Source: Gymnopus androsaceus JB14
Taxonomy: Eukaryota; Basidiomycota; Agaricomycetes; Agaricales; Omphalotaceae
Direction of reading: 5' to 3'
Length of the DNA: 64,000 nt
Assembly: GCA_009733575.1 (NCBI GenBank)
Contig: ML769713.1
Coordinates: forward strand, 1 to 64,000
A program made the translations under genes and the position numbers. Below are positions 41,050 to 53,532 of this stretch, one piece after another. Under the pieces are notes generated by a model. It was given only the letters and a program-made list of their open reading frames with translations, ran no database searches and was not told the DNA's origin. How positions within the stretch are numbered: the first letter of the stretch is position 1; each line of letters opens with the position of its first letter.

Positions 41050-43880
41050 ATGGCTAACAATCAAACCAAAAAGAACAAACATTCTGGCGTGTCTGCTGGG
41101 ACCTCTAAGCATAGACGTACTCAGCCTGAGTCATCTGGTGCTGAGGATAATCCCATGGATGTTGATGGTGACACAGATCTCAAGCTTACAACGCCGATGC
41201 TGACTCCGAAGTCTACCAAAAGCTTTACACTCTCGGAGAGGGCACAGCAATTCAAGGCGGGATTTAAGGATGGTGCTACGGATGACAAGATTCTAGGTAA
41301 GTCTTTTTTCTTTTGACTATCTTCCTCACTAACAGTTCTCTTGTTAGAGAAACAAATGAAAGGATGGACTTTGTCCGTCTACGATCATTTTATTTCTCCC
41401 CCAACCATCAATGCTAGTGACCCCATTGCAGTAAAGCACACCTTCCATTGCAAGATGTGTGTTCACTACCTATCTTTTGGGATTGGATTCGTCCTTTTGC
41501 TCATTTTTCAGCCATTGGATTCGTCCCTTGGCTTCTTCCAGTCTGTTTGGCGAGAACTTACATATTTTTGTTTGGCAGCTATACCAACCAAATTGTTACT
41601 TGGTCATGTCACGATGACAGCACGAGCAACCTCAAGCACCACATTGCTTGTTGCTCTGCTGTCCCTAATACTGAAGCCACTGGTCAGTTGACCATGCCCA
41701 TGTTTGCTGGTGGCTCTACATACAGTGATTCGAAACTCCGGCTCCACATTGTTGAGTGGTGCACCTGCAACAACTGCCTGATGATGATTGTTGAGGACAA
41801 GGCCTATGTCAAAACTCTGCAGATTATGAACACCAATGTCACTATTCCTGGTCGAAAGACTGTCTCTCGTGATATCAAGGCAGTCTACAAGATATCCAAA
41901 GTGCACGTCAAACGAATAATTGCGGAAGTGCTAGGTTGTATGCACAAAATGATGGATGGATGGTCCTCACCCAATGTCCTCTCAATCCTTGGAGTAGCCA
42001 CCACATTTATGAAAGACAATGAGATGATAACCATAGTGTTGGATTGTATTAAGTACGTGCTTGCGTCTTCTGAATAAAGTCCTATCAAACTAACTAATCT
42101 CTTTTAGACTCACAAAAGCTCACATGGACGAGTATCTCACAGAGAAAGTCGCAGAGATCCTGAAAGAATATGCCATGAATAATCAGACGCTTGGTATGGC
42201 CATGGACAATGCATCTAACAATGACAAGATGTTGCAAGAGCTTCCCCACCAGCTTCCACCTGATGCACCCATTGGCACCCTGTTCCAGATTCACTACTTT
42301 GGCCACATCATTAATCTTGTGGTCAAGGCCTTCCTCTCGTTGTTCGACAGCTCTGCAAAGGCACTGAAGGCAGATGGGGGTGACAAGGATGACAATGATG
42401 ACAACATCATTGAGGAAGATGAAGCGGCTGAACAGGATGCAGGGGACTGGGACAAGATTGCAGGGCTGAGTTGGTCAATTTAAGAGGTGAAATTGCTGAC
42501 AGCAGAGGATAAGATTACTGGACAGATGATGATGAAAAAGGTATGTCTCCTTGTTGTTTTTTGAGAATGTCCAATGCTGATATCTTTCCACTAGCTCAGG
42601 AAATTGGGCAAGAGGTTTCGTAACAGTGAAGTTCTTCAGGAGGAGCTTGCTCAAGCATGCAGGGACAAAAGAATCCCAGTGAAGAAGATGATTTGGCCAG
42701 TCAACACTCATTGGAACACCATGTGCAAGGTCGTTGAACAAGCTCTTGAGCTGCGACCTGTGCTTGATCATGTTCTGAACACCGAGAAACATTCCAAGGG
42801 AAAGAAGAAGCTTGCAAAATTGAAGTTGTTGAACAAAGAGTGGGAGCTGATGGAGGAGTTAAAGCCCATGCTCAAAGTGGGTATTATTTTAGTATGTCTT
42901 AACTAAGTTAATTGTTCTTTAGAATTTCCAGCATGTCATGAAATGATTATCGGAGCTGGGATGCCCTCTCATTGCAGATGTTATTCCTGTCATCGACACC
43001 CTCATGATTGCCTAGATGCTCTGCTCAATGATTTTACCAAGCCAACAATCATTCATGCCTCTGCTGCAAAGGCCTCCACTATCATTGATAAGTATTATGC
43101 AAAGACGGATGACAGCAAGATGTATCATCTCTGCATGAGTAAGTTTTATTTTAGTCTATCTTGATGCTTTGCTCACTAACCCATGTATAGTGCTTCACCC
43201 AAGATACAAGGGTACCTACTTTATCAAAGCAAAATGGGACATTGAGTGGATTGATACAGCAAACGAGATGCTTTGCAAAGAGTGGGAGGAGATTTACAAA
43301 CCATCAATTGACCCCTCTTTCCTCAAGAGTGCGTCTGAGGCTGCACCAAAGGACCCAGTATGTATTACTTCTGCATTTGGAATCTGTGTTAATGTTTTGT
43401 TTTATGAGGACTACAATGATTTGTTTGCCAAAATTGACAGCTTTGGCAAAAATATGTCTGAAGATGTGCTGGATGCCTACCTTAATGCCCCCCCAGATGC
43501 TGACATAGATCCAATCAAGTTCTGGGTGTCATGTCTGGATAAGCCTGGTGAAAAGGTCTCTCCTCGGGGAGCCCTAGCTAGAATGGGACTAGATTTTTTT
43601 ACGGCACCAGGTAAGCCTTTCATCTACTTAGTTCATTTTATTTACTCACTTACATATACTATAGTGACATGGACTGACGTAGAATGACTTTTCTCGCATG
43701 GTGGTACTCAAGTAACTAAATGGCATCACAACTTATCCTTTGAAATGCTGTAGTGTCTGATGATTTTACGCTGTTTGAGGCAGGTCTTGTTCCAATAGAT
43801 GAGGTTTTAGAGTATTTCCGTACGTTACGAAGCAGGCGAAAGGGTAACAATGATGATGGTGATGATGAAGATGATTGACC
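41050..43880 (+). pseudogene. hAT-family transposase, decayed
   Basis: The N-terminus (ATG at 41050) is basic. A BED-type zinc-finger remnant follows (HTFHCKMC, then NLKHHIACC), split by a 115-bp insert holding ATTGGATTCGTCC words. The RNase-H-like core reads MMDGWSSPNVLSILGVAT, then LGMAMDNASNNDKML and IHYFGHIINLVVKAFLS. The late part has VNTHWNTM, PRYKGTYFIKAKW and the C-terminal dimerisation region (DVE-stop-LFSHGGTQVTKWHHNLSFEM). In-frame stops occur near 42481, 42940 and 43686. Several introns look normal. A transposase of this family could once have mobilised the hAT MITEs here. Confidence 0.8.
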
Positions 43881-43949
43881 GGTGTACTATAATACTTATG
43901 TTTCTCTTTTATTATTGAAGTTTTATTTATTTGATCCTGCAAGACTAAG

Positions 43950-44155
43950 TTAATGCAGGTATCTGCAGGTATACCTGCAGGTACCTGTGCTGACCGGAAG
44001 AACAGGTACCTGCAGGTATACTTGTGGCAGGTACCTGTCTACAGGTACCAGTCTCCCATGGATCCAGCCCCAGACACAGGTCAGCCTGTTTAGGCAACTG
44101 GTACCTGTCTGGCAGATCTGGGTTGACCTGGATCCGGACTTGTGTCCATCTTTAC
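43950..44155. repeat. Low-complexity insert of GGTACCTGCAGG words ending in GATGGACACAAGTCC (inverse)
   Basis: Dense CAGGTACCTGCAGGTATAC-type words between the hAT pseudogene and the C48 relic. The right terminus is the complement of GATGGACACAAGTCC, matching the left terminus at 36546 in inverted orientation. Confidence 0.55.
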
Positions 44156-45760
44156 GTTCGACTACAACTTTTCCCAGGTCAAAGAAGTCAAACTTCATGA
44201 TCTCCTCTCCCTTGAACAGGACAAGTACATCAATGATGAAGTGATGAACTATTTCTGCAACAAGTGGACAAAAAAGTGGTATACAAAATGAGTCATTGCA
44301 ATGACTACATTTCTTTCTGCAAACTTCTGTTCCAAGATGGAAAACCAAGAACAACTACAAAAGTATTAGTTGTCTCTAAACATGTAAGGATTGTCCAGCA
44401 TTATTTAAACACATCAAAACGGAGTCATGTTGTTTAAACAAAATTGTTAAGAATATGTGCACTTTACCTCTCTGCCATATAGCTGGCTATATGGCAGAGA
44501 GGTAAAGTGCACATATCCAATTAAACAAAACTAAATATTTACATAGAGCCTGAATGGGGCCTCATGGGAAAAAACTGACACCCCCCCTACCCCATGTGTT
44601 GGACTACTATCTCACTCAATTCTTTCCCAGGCCCTTAGTACTCATCCTGAGACTGCACAGCTTCATTAAAACCAGGGCAAGCCCCATACCCCAGACTTTG
44701 TCCTTACCCCTAACCCTAACCACCTAACCCCTAATCTCCTAACCCCTAACCCACCTACACCTAGGTCATGTGTGGACCTTAACTTTTCCACAATCACATG
44801 ACTATATCTCACAGCATATCATTGACATGTTTGATTTTTCCATTGGATATTAGCTAGTGAGTCATAGCCATGTGATTGGTCACATGATTAACCACATGAC
44901 CAGACTCTCCTCCCCTCTAATATGTGAAAAAAAATTTTATTTAAACACTGTGTTTAAATGTGTTTAAAAAATATTGGACAGTCCTCATCTGTTTAAATAA
45001 AACTAAGCCTAATTCTCAGAACAAGCATAGATGACCAGCTCTGGGCAGATACCCTGAAGTATGGTGAGGCTGCCAAGGTACGAATGATCTTTGCAGTGCT
45101 ATTGTACTCGTATAATGAACTCATTGCATGCTAGCAACACGCAGGTTTCTCTTGTCTCAACAAAATTTTTGTGCCAGTCCACAAACTGAGTGGACACTGG
45201 TATTTGGTGCTGATCAATTATGAAGGCAAAACAATCAAAAACTATGACAGCTGGTACCCAACGTACTCGAAAAATTTTGGACAAGCTGTAGAATATCTGG
45301 AGAACACACCACTCATGCTAAAAGGCGAAGAGTATTTTCTGGTATCCCCTCACTTAGACTTCTCCGATAGCTTTTAATGTGGGCGGCAGAGGTGTGGAGC
45401 TCAATTCACGGTGTCAAGGATGAACCCACCATCATACTTAAGGACTCTGGGTGGACTTTTGACCCCCATGCACTGGCACGTACACTTTAGATAGCAATGC
45501 GACAATAACCTCACGCTTTTTCTAGGCTGACTTTCAAAATGACGACTCCGTCGACTGCGGGATTCATGTACTTGACAATCTCAATGGACTCCTGCAAGGA
45601 AAGGATCTGAACGGGAAAAACAAGAGGATGTTGCCACATCCGACTGATCAAAAATTGACACATCTACAGCACCTTTTGCTTGTATACAAGCTTCATGAAA
45701 GTGCCCTCCCTACTAAGCCAGGCTTCAGTGCGTTTTATTGATATATTGTACATATGTTAA
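44156..45760 (+). pseudogene. C48 (Ulp1-like) peptidase relic 1, split by a TIR element
   Basis: Pieces in order: VKLHDLLSLEQDKYINDEVMN at 44180, the substrate-recognition strand; WADTLKYGEAAK at 45045; IFVPVHKLSGHWYLVLINYE and NYDSW at 45160-45260, with the catalytic His and Asp; and NDDSVDCGIHVLDNL at 45540-45590, with the catalytic Cys. Introns 45079-45143 and 45487-45525 look normal. The fold is that of SUMO-type isopeptidases, which basidiomycete DNA transposons often carry. Stops and a 641-bp insertion break it. Confidence 0.65.
44366..45006. mobile_element. TIR element (641 bp) with internal perfect hairpin and CCCTAA-like run
   Basis: The ends TTAGTTGTCTCTAAACATG and TTAGTTTTATTTAAACAGA (inverse of the right end) begin an imperfect inverted repeat of about 45 bp that continues through AAGGATTGTCCA and TTTAAACACAT. 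A perfect inverted repeat with 31-bp arms lies at about 44453-44516 (arms ending GCCATATAGC and GCTATATGGC, 2-nt loop). At 44695-44755 there is a CCCTAACCCTAACC-like run. No transposase is present. Confidence 0.7.
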
Positions 45761-47640
45761 CTTTTGAATGCAGAGTTTCCCCATTGTGGCTATGGAGATA
45801 CTTTGTCCCTCGGAGGACATCTTCAGGACTTGAATTAACCAGCTACATTTTGTGCTACCGTAACTTTTGCTAGATTAGAGCAATGGTCTTTCTGGCGATC
45901 CAAATACAGCTGTCTGTTGCCTTTCATACAACAGCTTCTCTACTTTTTATCGATGTAGTTTTTGCTCTATTTTTACAATTCCTTTTTATAACCATGTTAC
46001 ACATCATCATGCCTCATGTTTGTGCCATGTGTCCATGCCCTGTTTTGGTGCAAGCAAGGTTGTGCTATATAAATATTGTTGGTCAAATTTACACTTCACT
46101 TCTTGTTCTGTATAGGATGGTTTCTCGCCACTACCAACAACGACTTCCTAGTTGTTACTTCAAGCACCGCCGGTTCCATCTCAATCACCTAGGAATGTGC
46201 CTTCTACCTCCATTTCAATTCAACTGATCTCAACGCCACTCACAGTTTGAAAGCAACTGTTGTCCCGTATAGATGCTAGATTCAATCGTATGTGGACTTC
46301 ACTCCGTTCCGCAATGATAAATGCAACACGATACTAGTATTCTCGGCCAGACTTCATCTTAAACATGTTCTAAAAGAGAAACTCAGCAAAGGTGAGTTTC
46401 AATATGTTCCTACACATATTACTCTGACTATTTCCTACCTGTAAACTAGTGACTGTTCCTAACACCCCTCTTAAACCCTACCAACTCGAATGTAAACTCA
46501 AGCGTTATGAGTCAGTGCTGGATTTTGATGAAAATTATCATGAGTTTTCAACACCGTGATGCCTTTTTTGTATGATTAATCGCTTGTGAACTAGAATATC
46601 CCACTTCTGTGCTTACTTCCATGCCCTCTACTCCTCGTAAAATTCAGCACTTTAGCACTCAACTTCATGAAAAAATTTCGGCAACTCTCTCATCTGAATA
46701 GTAGTGACTCAAGAAGGAAATTTCAGCAAGTCACTGTCACTGGGCTTTTTGACTTAGAGAAAGTTGAGCGTTTCAAGGACTGCAGTAGAACTTTAGCTTG
46801 TACTGTAATTGTAATTTGCACTTATGTAAGGCTTATTAACTTTTAAATTTTAAACGCCGAAAAAGAACGGGGTGTAAGCTTAGCGCTCATTTCAAAAAAC
46901 TTCTCCACGCTTGACTCTTTTTGTATCATCTTTTGCCTTCACTGACTCCGATTTCAGGCTTGTCTTATCAACTTCTGCTATTTTTTGGCTCAGATTGTAG
47001 GCTGTATTTAGCCGCTGGCTGCTCTCTCCTTACCTACACTCAAAGTTTCAACTCAGATTGCAGGCTGTATTTAGCCGCTGTGTGCTCTTTCTTCACACCC
47101 AATAATATCCCTCCTCAATGCCGCGAGCTTCTAGCGTTAGGTATGTGCCCTTCCCTATCCCAATCTGTGCTCCACTGAAAAGGATATAGAGAGTTGACTT
47201 GAGTGTGGAAAACAGAGTTACGCATCCGTTGTGCACCCATCCTCTGTCTGCCATTTGGTAAATCCTGCACCTGCATGGGTGTTTTTCTCTCCAAACTCAA
47301 TACCAATATGGCCTTGCTTGAATCAATTCTTCCCAGATCTTCGGAATTAGTGCACAAAATCAGACCTACATTTGCTGATTGTGGACATTTGTTTGCTGCT
47401 CCAGGTCCTGCTGCTAAGGTTCTCAACAATGAACTGTACTACGCAATCACCTCTCAGCTTTTTTTTCTTGGTTGGTGCATTGATCTCCTAAAAGAAGGTC
47501 GGAATCTGTGATCCAAAATTCTTCTTTGTTTCCAATGTCATCCTGCAACCTCATCTAATCCTTCGATTCTTACTGTGGTCAATAACTTGGCCAGATTGCT
47601 GGTATCACAAATCCCTTACTCACCTGCTATGGATTTGGAG
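45761..47640. other. No supported gene; RLYSAA-type motifs
   Basis: No ORF with recognisable domains. AGGCTGTATTTAGCCGCTG occurs twice, 70 bp apart, at about 46998 and 47062. These are the first of a series of similar words that continues to 52700. Confidence 0.4.
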
Positions 47641-47819
47641 GTTGGCAACAAAGGTTAAGCTGAGTGTGTAGAAAGAGAAGTGCTTGTGTGAAGACAATGA
47701 AGATGTTATTGAGTCTGAGGTCTCTGAGCTCAGACCAGTCTACTTATATACAAAGGGACTGGGACCCCAGTCACTACTACATAAGACCCATGATACCTAT
47801 CCATGTGGGTCTGAAACAA

Positions 47820-47996
47820 GGGGTAGATCAACCCTGTTGGGATGGAGATAACATCTCTACAAGGGTGGAGCAACCCTGTTAAGATGGAGATAACATCTCT
47901 ACAAGGGTTGGGTAACCCTGCAAGGTGGAGATAACATCCCTGCAAGGGTTGAGTAGCCCTGCAAGGTGGAGATAACATCCCTGCAAGGGTTTGATG
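47820..47996 (+). repeat. Four tandem copies of a unit of about 50 bp
   Basis: The unit is built from GGTGGAGATAACATCCCTGC, AAGGGTT and AACCCTG. AACCCTG and CAAGGGTT can pair, so each unit contains a short hairpin. Confidence 0.75.
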
Positions 47997-48119
47997 GAGT
48001 AGCTAAGAAGCATATGTACATCTATACTAGATAATAAAAGTGTCAAGATAATGCACTAAGATAAGATAATAAAATATGTCATAGATAAGATATAATGAAA
48101 TAGGGAAATCTGTGACAGC

Positions 48120-49160
48120 TGGACGCAGCTTTGAGCATTCAAAGAACAACTTGGTTTGGGTTTTGGCTAGTGCTCGACGAGCATCCCAATGCAAGCAAAG
48201 AAAAGCTTGCAAATCTCATTAACTTGGTATGTGACCCCTTTGTACGGATCATAGCTCCTTCTGAACTTTGCAATAGTCCCAAATGCAATATCCAGATGAC
48301 ACTTTTTCTATTACAAAATTTATGACATGGAAACATTTTGTGACCTTGGGGGTTTGCTAGTAGGTGGGTGATGAGATCATCAACCACTTTGTCAAAAAAT
48401 GGTGTACCCAATCTCGCACGACCCTGGGTCTGAGTTCTTTTTTTCCTATCAAATTCATGCTCCAAGATAATAGTGCTTGTAACATGGTTATACTATTGAC
48501 CAGTTGGCCGGGGACGAAACACTCAAACATAGTCTATTGCAATGGGTGGGTAGAGCTCAAGTAAGCTTTCTTCTTTTTGAGTTCAAGGCTTAAGGTTAAC
48601 ATTTATCCTTCAGCGAATCCAAAAATTTGATACGTTTGACCAAATTTTTATCCCTATCAATGGCAATGGAAACCATTGGTATTCAGCTTGTATTGACTAT
48701 AAGCAGAAATGTATCTGCATATATGACAGTCTCAAAGACTTGTGTGTAGCGAATTGCTGCAAACCTCCAGAAGAACACAAAAATTGAGAATTGATGATGG
48801 TACTTCTATAGAAAAAGACTGTGTGTGCAAGGGCTAATTGATGTTTAGGTTCTAATGTGACTTGCGGAGACCTTAGCAACTATTCATTCCAGTAACAAAG
48901 AAGTCTGCATAAGAGGTGATCTGGCTGACTGGAAGTATGACCCCCATGCCAAAGTACGTTGCATGCCATTGCTCTGGCTTTGTCTGTCATTAATTGCTTT
49001 TTGCAGGTGCCTTTTCAGCCCAATACATATGATTGCGGTATCCATATGCTTTGGCACCTCAAACATATCATTGAACTTGGTGTTGTGGATGGAAGCTTGC
49101 ATGCAACGCACAATTTACAGTTCACTAATGACATGTCAGTAAGTGTTTGATATTGGCTCA
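48120..49160 (+). pseudogene. C48 (Ulp1-like) peptidase relic 2
   Basis: Pieces in order: GDEIINHFVKKWC at 48366; RIQKFDTFDQIFIPINGNGN at 48620 followed by HWYSACIDYKQ (catalytic His) and CIYDSL (Asp) at 48680-48740; VPFQPNTYDCGIHMLWHLKH at 49010-49070 (oxyanion Gln and catalytic Cys). Stops lie between the pieces, so it is not functional as it stands. The order and residues match relic 1 at 44156-45760. An ALSIQRTTW lead-in at 48125 may belong to it. Confidence 0.65.
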
Positions 49161-50972
49161 GGAGCTGTTGGATGAAGGTGAGCTCTGATTTGGTCAACCT
49201 GTACTTAATGATAGTATATAATGGCAAAACTTGTTGTACACATGCAATTTCTATTATCTCTTAACCATGTTGTTCCTACCCCTCCCATTTGAGCACCGGC
49301 GTCTTTTTGCCTTTCTGTTCCATTGTGAAGTCTCTCTCTCTCCCTCTCTTTCTCTCTTACTCACAAACACATGTTCACCAAAACCATACTCATCTTCTCT
49401 TCATCTTTCATCACAACTTGCAGGCTGCATATAATTATTTCCCAAAGGCCTTAGATATTACACTGCCGCATCTTTGCTTTGCAACGTCAAATTCAGGCTG
49501 TACTCAGCTGAATTTCAAGTCTTTTTGTGTTCGACACCATTTGCAGGCTATATTCAGCTGCTATGTAACTTTTTGATGGTACATGGGATATCGTTTGCAG
49601 CACTATGGAACATCTTGATGACGCTGAGCAACACTGAACTGGTGGTCTTACTAGCCAGTGATGTAGTAGATCAAACAGTACAATGAGATTTCCAACTCTC
49701 CAAGGTTTGTGTTCTCTCCTGGTGAATAGTTCTAGTTCTAACATTGTAAATTCAGAGTATCCTGCATAATTGACTCTTCTGCCTCTTACCATCAACTATT
49801 CACTTTCCCTCTCCTTCAGGTTGTGCTTGCCAGGCCGGAATCCGGCCACTGTATTTCGGCTTTCGACACGATTTGCAGGCTGTATTCAGCTGCTATAAAT
49901 CTACCTTTCCAGCTATAGAGCTCCAATTGGCACACTTTTTTGCATGCAATTGTGACTCCAACTGGTAATCATATTTGCAGTTGCATTAGCTCTGAATTCA
50001 CAATATTTATCTTAGATTTAAGCGAAAAGTAATGTTGCAAGTGATACCCAACTTCAAACCAGCTTGTATACCATGAATTGTATTTGAGTCTTGCCTGCAT
50101 GTCCTGTGTCTCTTGGAAGTGCACCCATTGAATTTTTTTTTGCAGGCTGCGCTCAGCCACTTGAAGTTGTTCACTACGCATCCTCTTAGCATGGGTATGT
50201 TCTAATAAAACCTTTCCTTGTTGTATCTCACTGACACTACCTTTAGTTAACCTCAAATACCTAACATTCTCTACATATTATGCATGTTGCAGTGTGTTCA
50301 AAAACTATCCATATTGCTGCCTACTCAGCTACTTCCTGGGTTGTGTTCCTCTCTCAACTTTGGTGTGTATCTTGAGCCCTGTCATAGGATATCATTGTTT
50401 TGAGAATTTATTTCATTTAGCTGCCCTGTAATATTCCAGTTGTAGAGGGTGCGGTTCACTAGCATTGCAAGCTGTACTCAGAACTTCTATTTTCAACTAC
50501 TGTCCATCTTTTATTGCCAAGCATATGCAGCTGCTTCCCATGGAGATTGGGTGCAATTCACAAGATAGCTGGGAGCATCATCGATTGGTGGAAACTTGCA
50601 TCTGATTTCTACAAACAACATTATTGAGCCTCGCTACAGCTTTTCATGTTCAACACACTTGCAGGCTATATTCAGCTGCTATGTAACTTTTTGATGACCA
50701 CCGGTCTTTTTATCTTGACCACCTGGGATATTGTTTGCAGCATTGCGACCAAAACATCTTGATGATGCTGAAGAGTATTGAACTAGTCTTACTAGTCAAT
50801 CTCCCTAGTGTTGTAGTAGATTGAATAGTACAATGAGATTTCTAACTCTCCAAGGTTTGCGAGTTCTTGGAGGTGAGAGAACACTGTTTCCTATGTTTGG
50901 CAGCTCTTCCAAAGCATCTCACCCTGGATACAACTGACTGCAACTCTTATTTATCTTTGCGGCTGCTGTTGA
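49161..50972. other. No supported gene; repeated TTGCAGGCTGTATTCAGCTGC-like motif
   Basis: The core GCAGGCTGTAYTCAGCYGC recurs with changes near 49495, 49540, 49875, 50145, 50465 and 50663. Two instances share a longer context (TTCGACAC or TTCAACAC before, CTATGTAACTTTTTGATG after). No intact ORF accompanies them. Confidence 0.5.
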
Positions 50973-52078
50973 TGATACACCAATTTTTTGGCTAAGGCTA
51001 GAACTGCGCAGAACCAATAATCCTAGGTTCTGTTAGTAACAAAACACGGTCAATAAGAGAACTATAGTGAGCCCGAGCTGATAGTTAAAATCTACCAAGG
51101 ACCTATTCTACCCAAAAGGTTGCAGAGTAACGGTATGCGCAATGGTACCATACTTAACTTTGTGAATGCGCCTCGATCAAAGTCCTATGCGCGGTATGGT
51201 GTAGCAAGGCAAGCTTGTTGGATAACAAGTTGCTGACCGAGGCAGATAAACGAGCCCACATACCAGTTATACTAGGCTAGGTCATTGAAGGATATACCCA
51301 AGGGATCGAAGTCTTAAACGAGGCATCGCTTCCACGATCAGCTCACCGAGGAGTCTAAACGACACTCAAGTTTATTAAACGAAGCAAGGTGGACCGAGAT
51401 GAGGAAGTACCCTAACGGGTGCCCTCAAAGTTGATGCTTGCTGGAAAGCACCCAGGCATATAGCCATGGCAGTCCAATGCGGCCACATGACCCACTTGCT
51501 GTAGCTACTTCTAGAGCACGGAAGGACCAAGGAGTATTTCTATCCGAGCCTCAGTGTTTTACCGAGATCCATATGCTACCAGGCATCTAGACTCGAGACC
51601 GCGCGGAACTAGGGATAATAACCAGTCTCCCATTGGCAAGGAAAAACATAGAAATACTTCTGAGGGCTGTTCTGCTAAAGAAACTGGCGAGCCTTGTAAA
51701 AAGGCAAATGACTCAAGTTGACTCGGACCAAAATCCCAAAAGTCGACCCAATTAAGGAAGACAAACGAACAAGGCAGGAAAACGTCGAGGCAAAACCATA
51801 GTATACATGCATATATGGACATTATTTATCTTTTTCTATTTTACTTACTCTGTTTCATCCTATCTTGCTCAGTTTCTCTCATTTTCCTATTTTCATGTAT
51901 CTCGCTCAGTATATAAGGGTAGCTATTCTATCTCGGAATGACAAGTTAGACTTGATACCTGAAACACAGTTCTATCTTAGGACCTGTAGTGATTCGTACA
52001 TGCTCAGACGCATCTGCATCGTCCTCTACAACCTTTGAAACGGGTGGCCTTCTTGTAACCTCGATAATACTGAGGCTG
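50973..52078 (+). repeat. Dispersed repeat family 1, copy D (1.1 kb, 3'-truncated)
   Basis: It starts TGATACACCAATTTTTTGGC, the diverged counterpart of the copy A start, and follows it to AATACTGAGGC at about 52076. The last 0.7 kb of the full repeat is missing. Much of it is GC-richer than copy B (CGA where B has CAA or TGA), which could reflect C-to-T decay of B. Confidence 0.65.
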
Positions 52079-53420
52079 GGTGCTGTTGTATATGTTGCAA
52101 CAGACCCATTCAACCAAAAATCACGATCCCACCAAAGGCATTCGTTCCATAGGCTAAAATCATCGCTTGGACGTTGGTAGTGCTGGCCCCAAACACAACC
52201 TGTCATTGCAATGTGCTACTCTGGGCTTTCTTATCAAACCCATCGGTGAATTCGTATATCTACCCATCCATTTTTCATGCATCTAAGTTTGATTTGGCTT
52301 ATCAGGATAACGCTGCATTAGCCATCATTGAATGCTCAATGTAAGCCAATTGTCTCTGCTTTTGACAAAATATCTAATTGTTGTTTTCAATGGTATGTGT
52401 TTCCTCCAATAGCAATCCACTTGCTTATGGACTTATTCCATCGTACCAACCATTCTCGAGTCATCTCCATTTTTTGCAAGATGGCTCATATCCATTCTAT
52501 CAACACCAGTCTCAGGCAGTACTCAGCCGAATTGATCTGCATGCACCATTTCCAATTGAATGCTTGGGAAGCACAAATAATTCAAGCACATTCTCGCACA
52601 ATTGATTCCTCACCTACTTGGTCGTTTCCTCCAACTTCTGCTCATTCTCATGCAGTTGATTGCTTTCCCTGCTGGCTGTACTCAGCCGCATCCTCCTACC
52701 TTTTGTTATGCAGCACAGATTGTGCTAGTATTTCCCAGTGGTTGTAATTCCTAAAACTATTCTCTGCCATCACTATTTTTCATTGTCGCTTGCGGGCTCA
52801 TCAGGAAAATACCTCCTAGCCTTGGGTAAGCATAGGGTGAATCCAGCACTGTAAGTCCCTTAGGAGACAACAGGACAGCCAAGACACCTAGGTGACTCAA
52901 GACAAAGTCCAGAGTTGCCATCACATCCAAGTCAACCAAGGGCTCACCTAGGCCACCCAAGTCAGACCTAAGACTCCCAAGTTGGCTCAAGCCTATGCCC
53001 AAGCCCACCTGAAGTCAAGTTATCAACCCATGACACTGTGAGCTCAGACTGAGTCTGCAAAGTGAACTTCAAGTTGATGTAAAGTGTGTGTCAAGGTATC
53101 CCAGGTACACTCAAGTCAGGCAAAGCATACCTGAAGTACACATGAGTACATTGGTGACAACTTAAAATGTACTTCAGTACATTGAAGAAAACTCCAAAGT
53201 ATACTGAAGTCCCATAAATAATTTTAAGTCTGCTTCATATTTACCTAAGTTGCCATTAAAGACACTTTAATACCCTTGAATGCTGCATAAGCCAACCTTA
53301 GGATGAAACCAGTTCACTTAAAGCATTCAACAATGCAAAAAAATATATTCACAATATGGATGGGTCAATGAGAATTTTATTATGCAAAATAACTATCTAC
53401 TACTAACTATACTATGGGAT
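52079..53420. other. No supported gene
   Basis: Two more RLYSAA-type words occur near 52515 and 52675. From about 52800 to 53230 the sequence is rich in CCAAGTCA and TGAAGTAC words, a low-complexity stretch with no ORF. Confidence 0.35.
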
Positions 53421-53493
53421 ATCAGATGAAGGAGTGACAATAAATAAATATGAGAAACTTGAAGCAACATAAAACATCAAGCAAGCTCCCGAG

Positions 53494-53495
53494 AT

Positions 53496-53531
<36 letters not shown>

Positions 53532-53532
53532 C
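53494..53532 (+). repeat. CAG trinucleotide repeat (about 12 units)
   Basis: AGCAGCAGC run on the plus strand. Read on the minus strand in the gene frame it encodes a poly-alanine run near the C-terminus. Confidence 0.9.
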
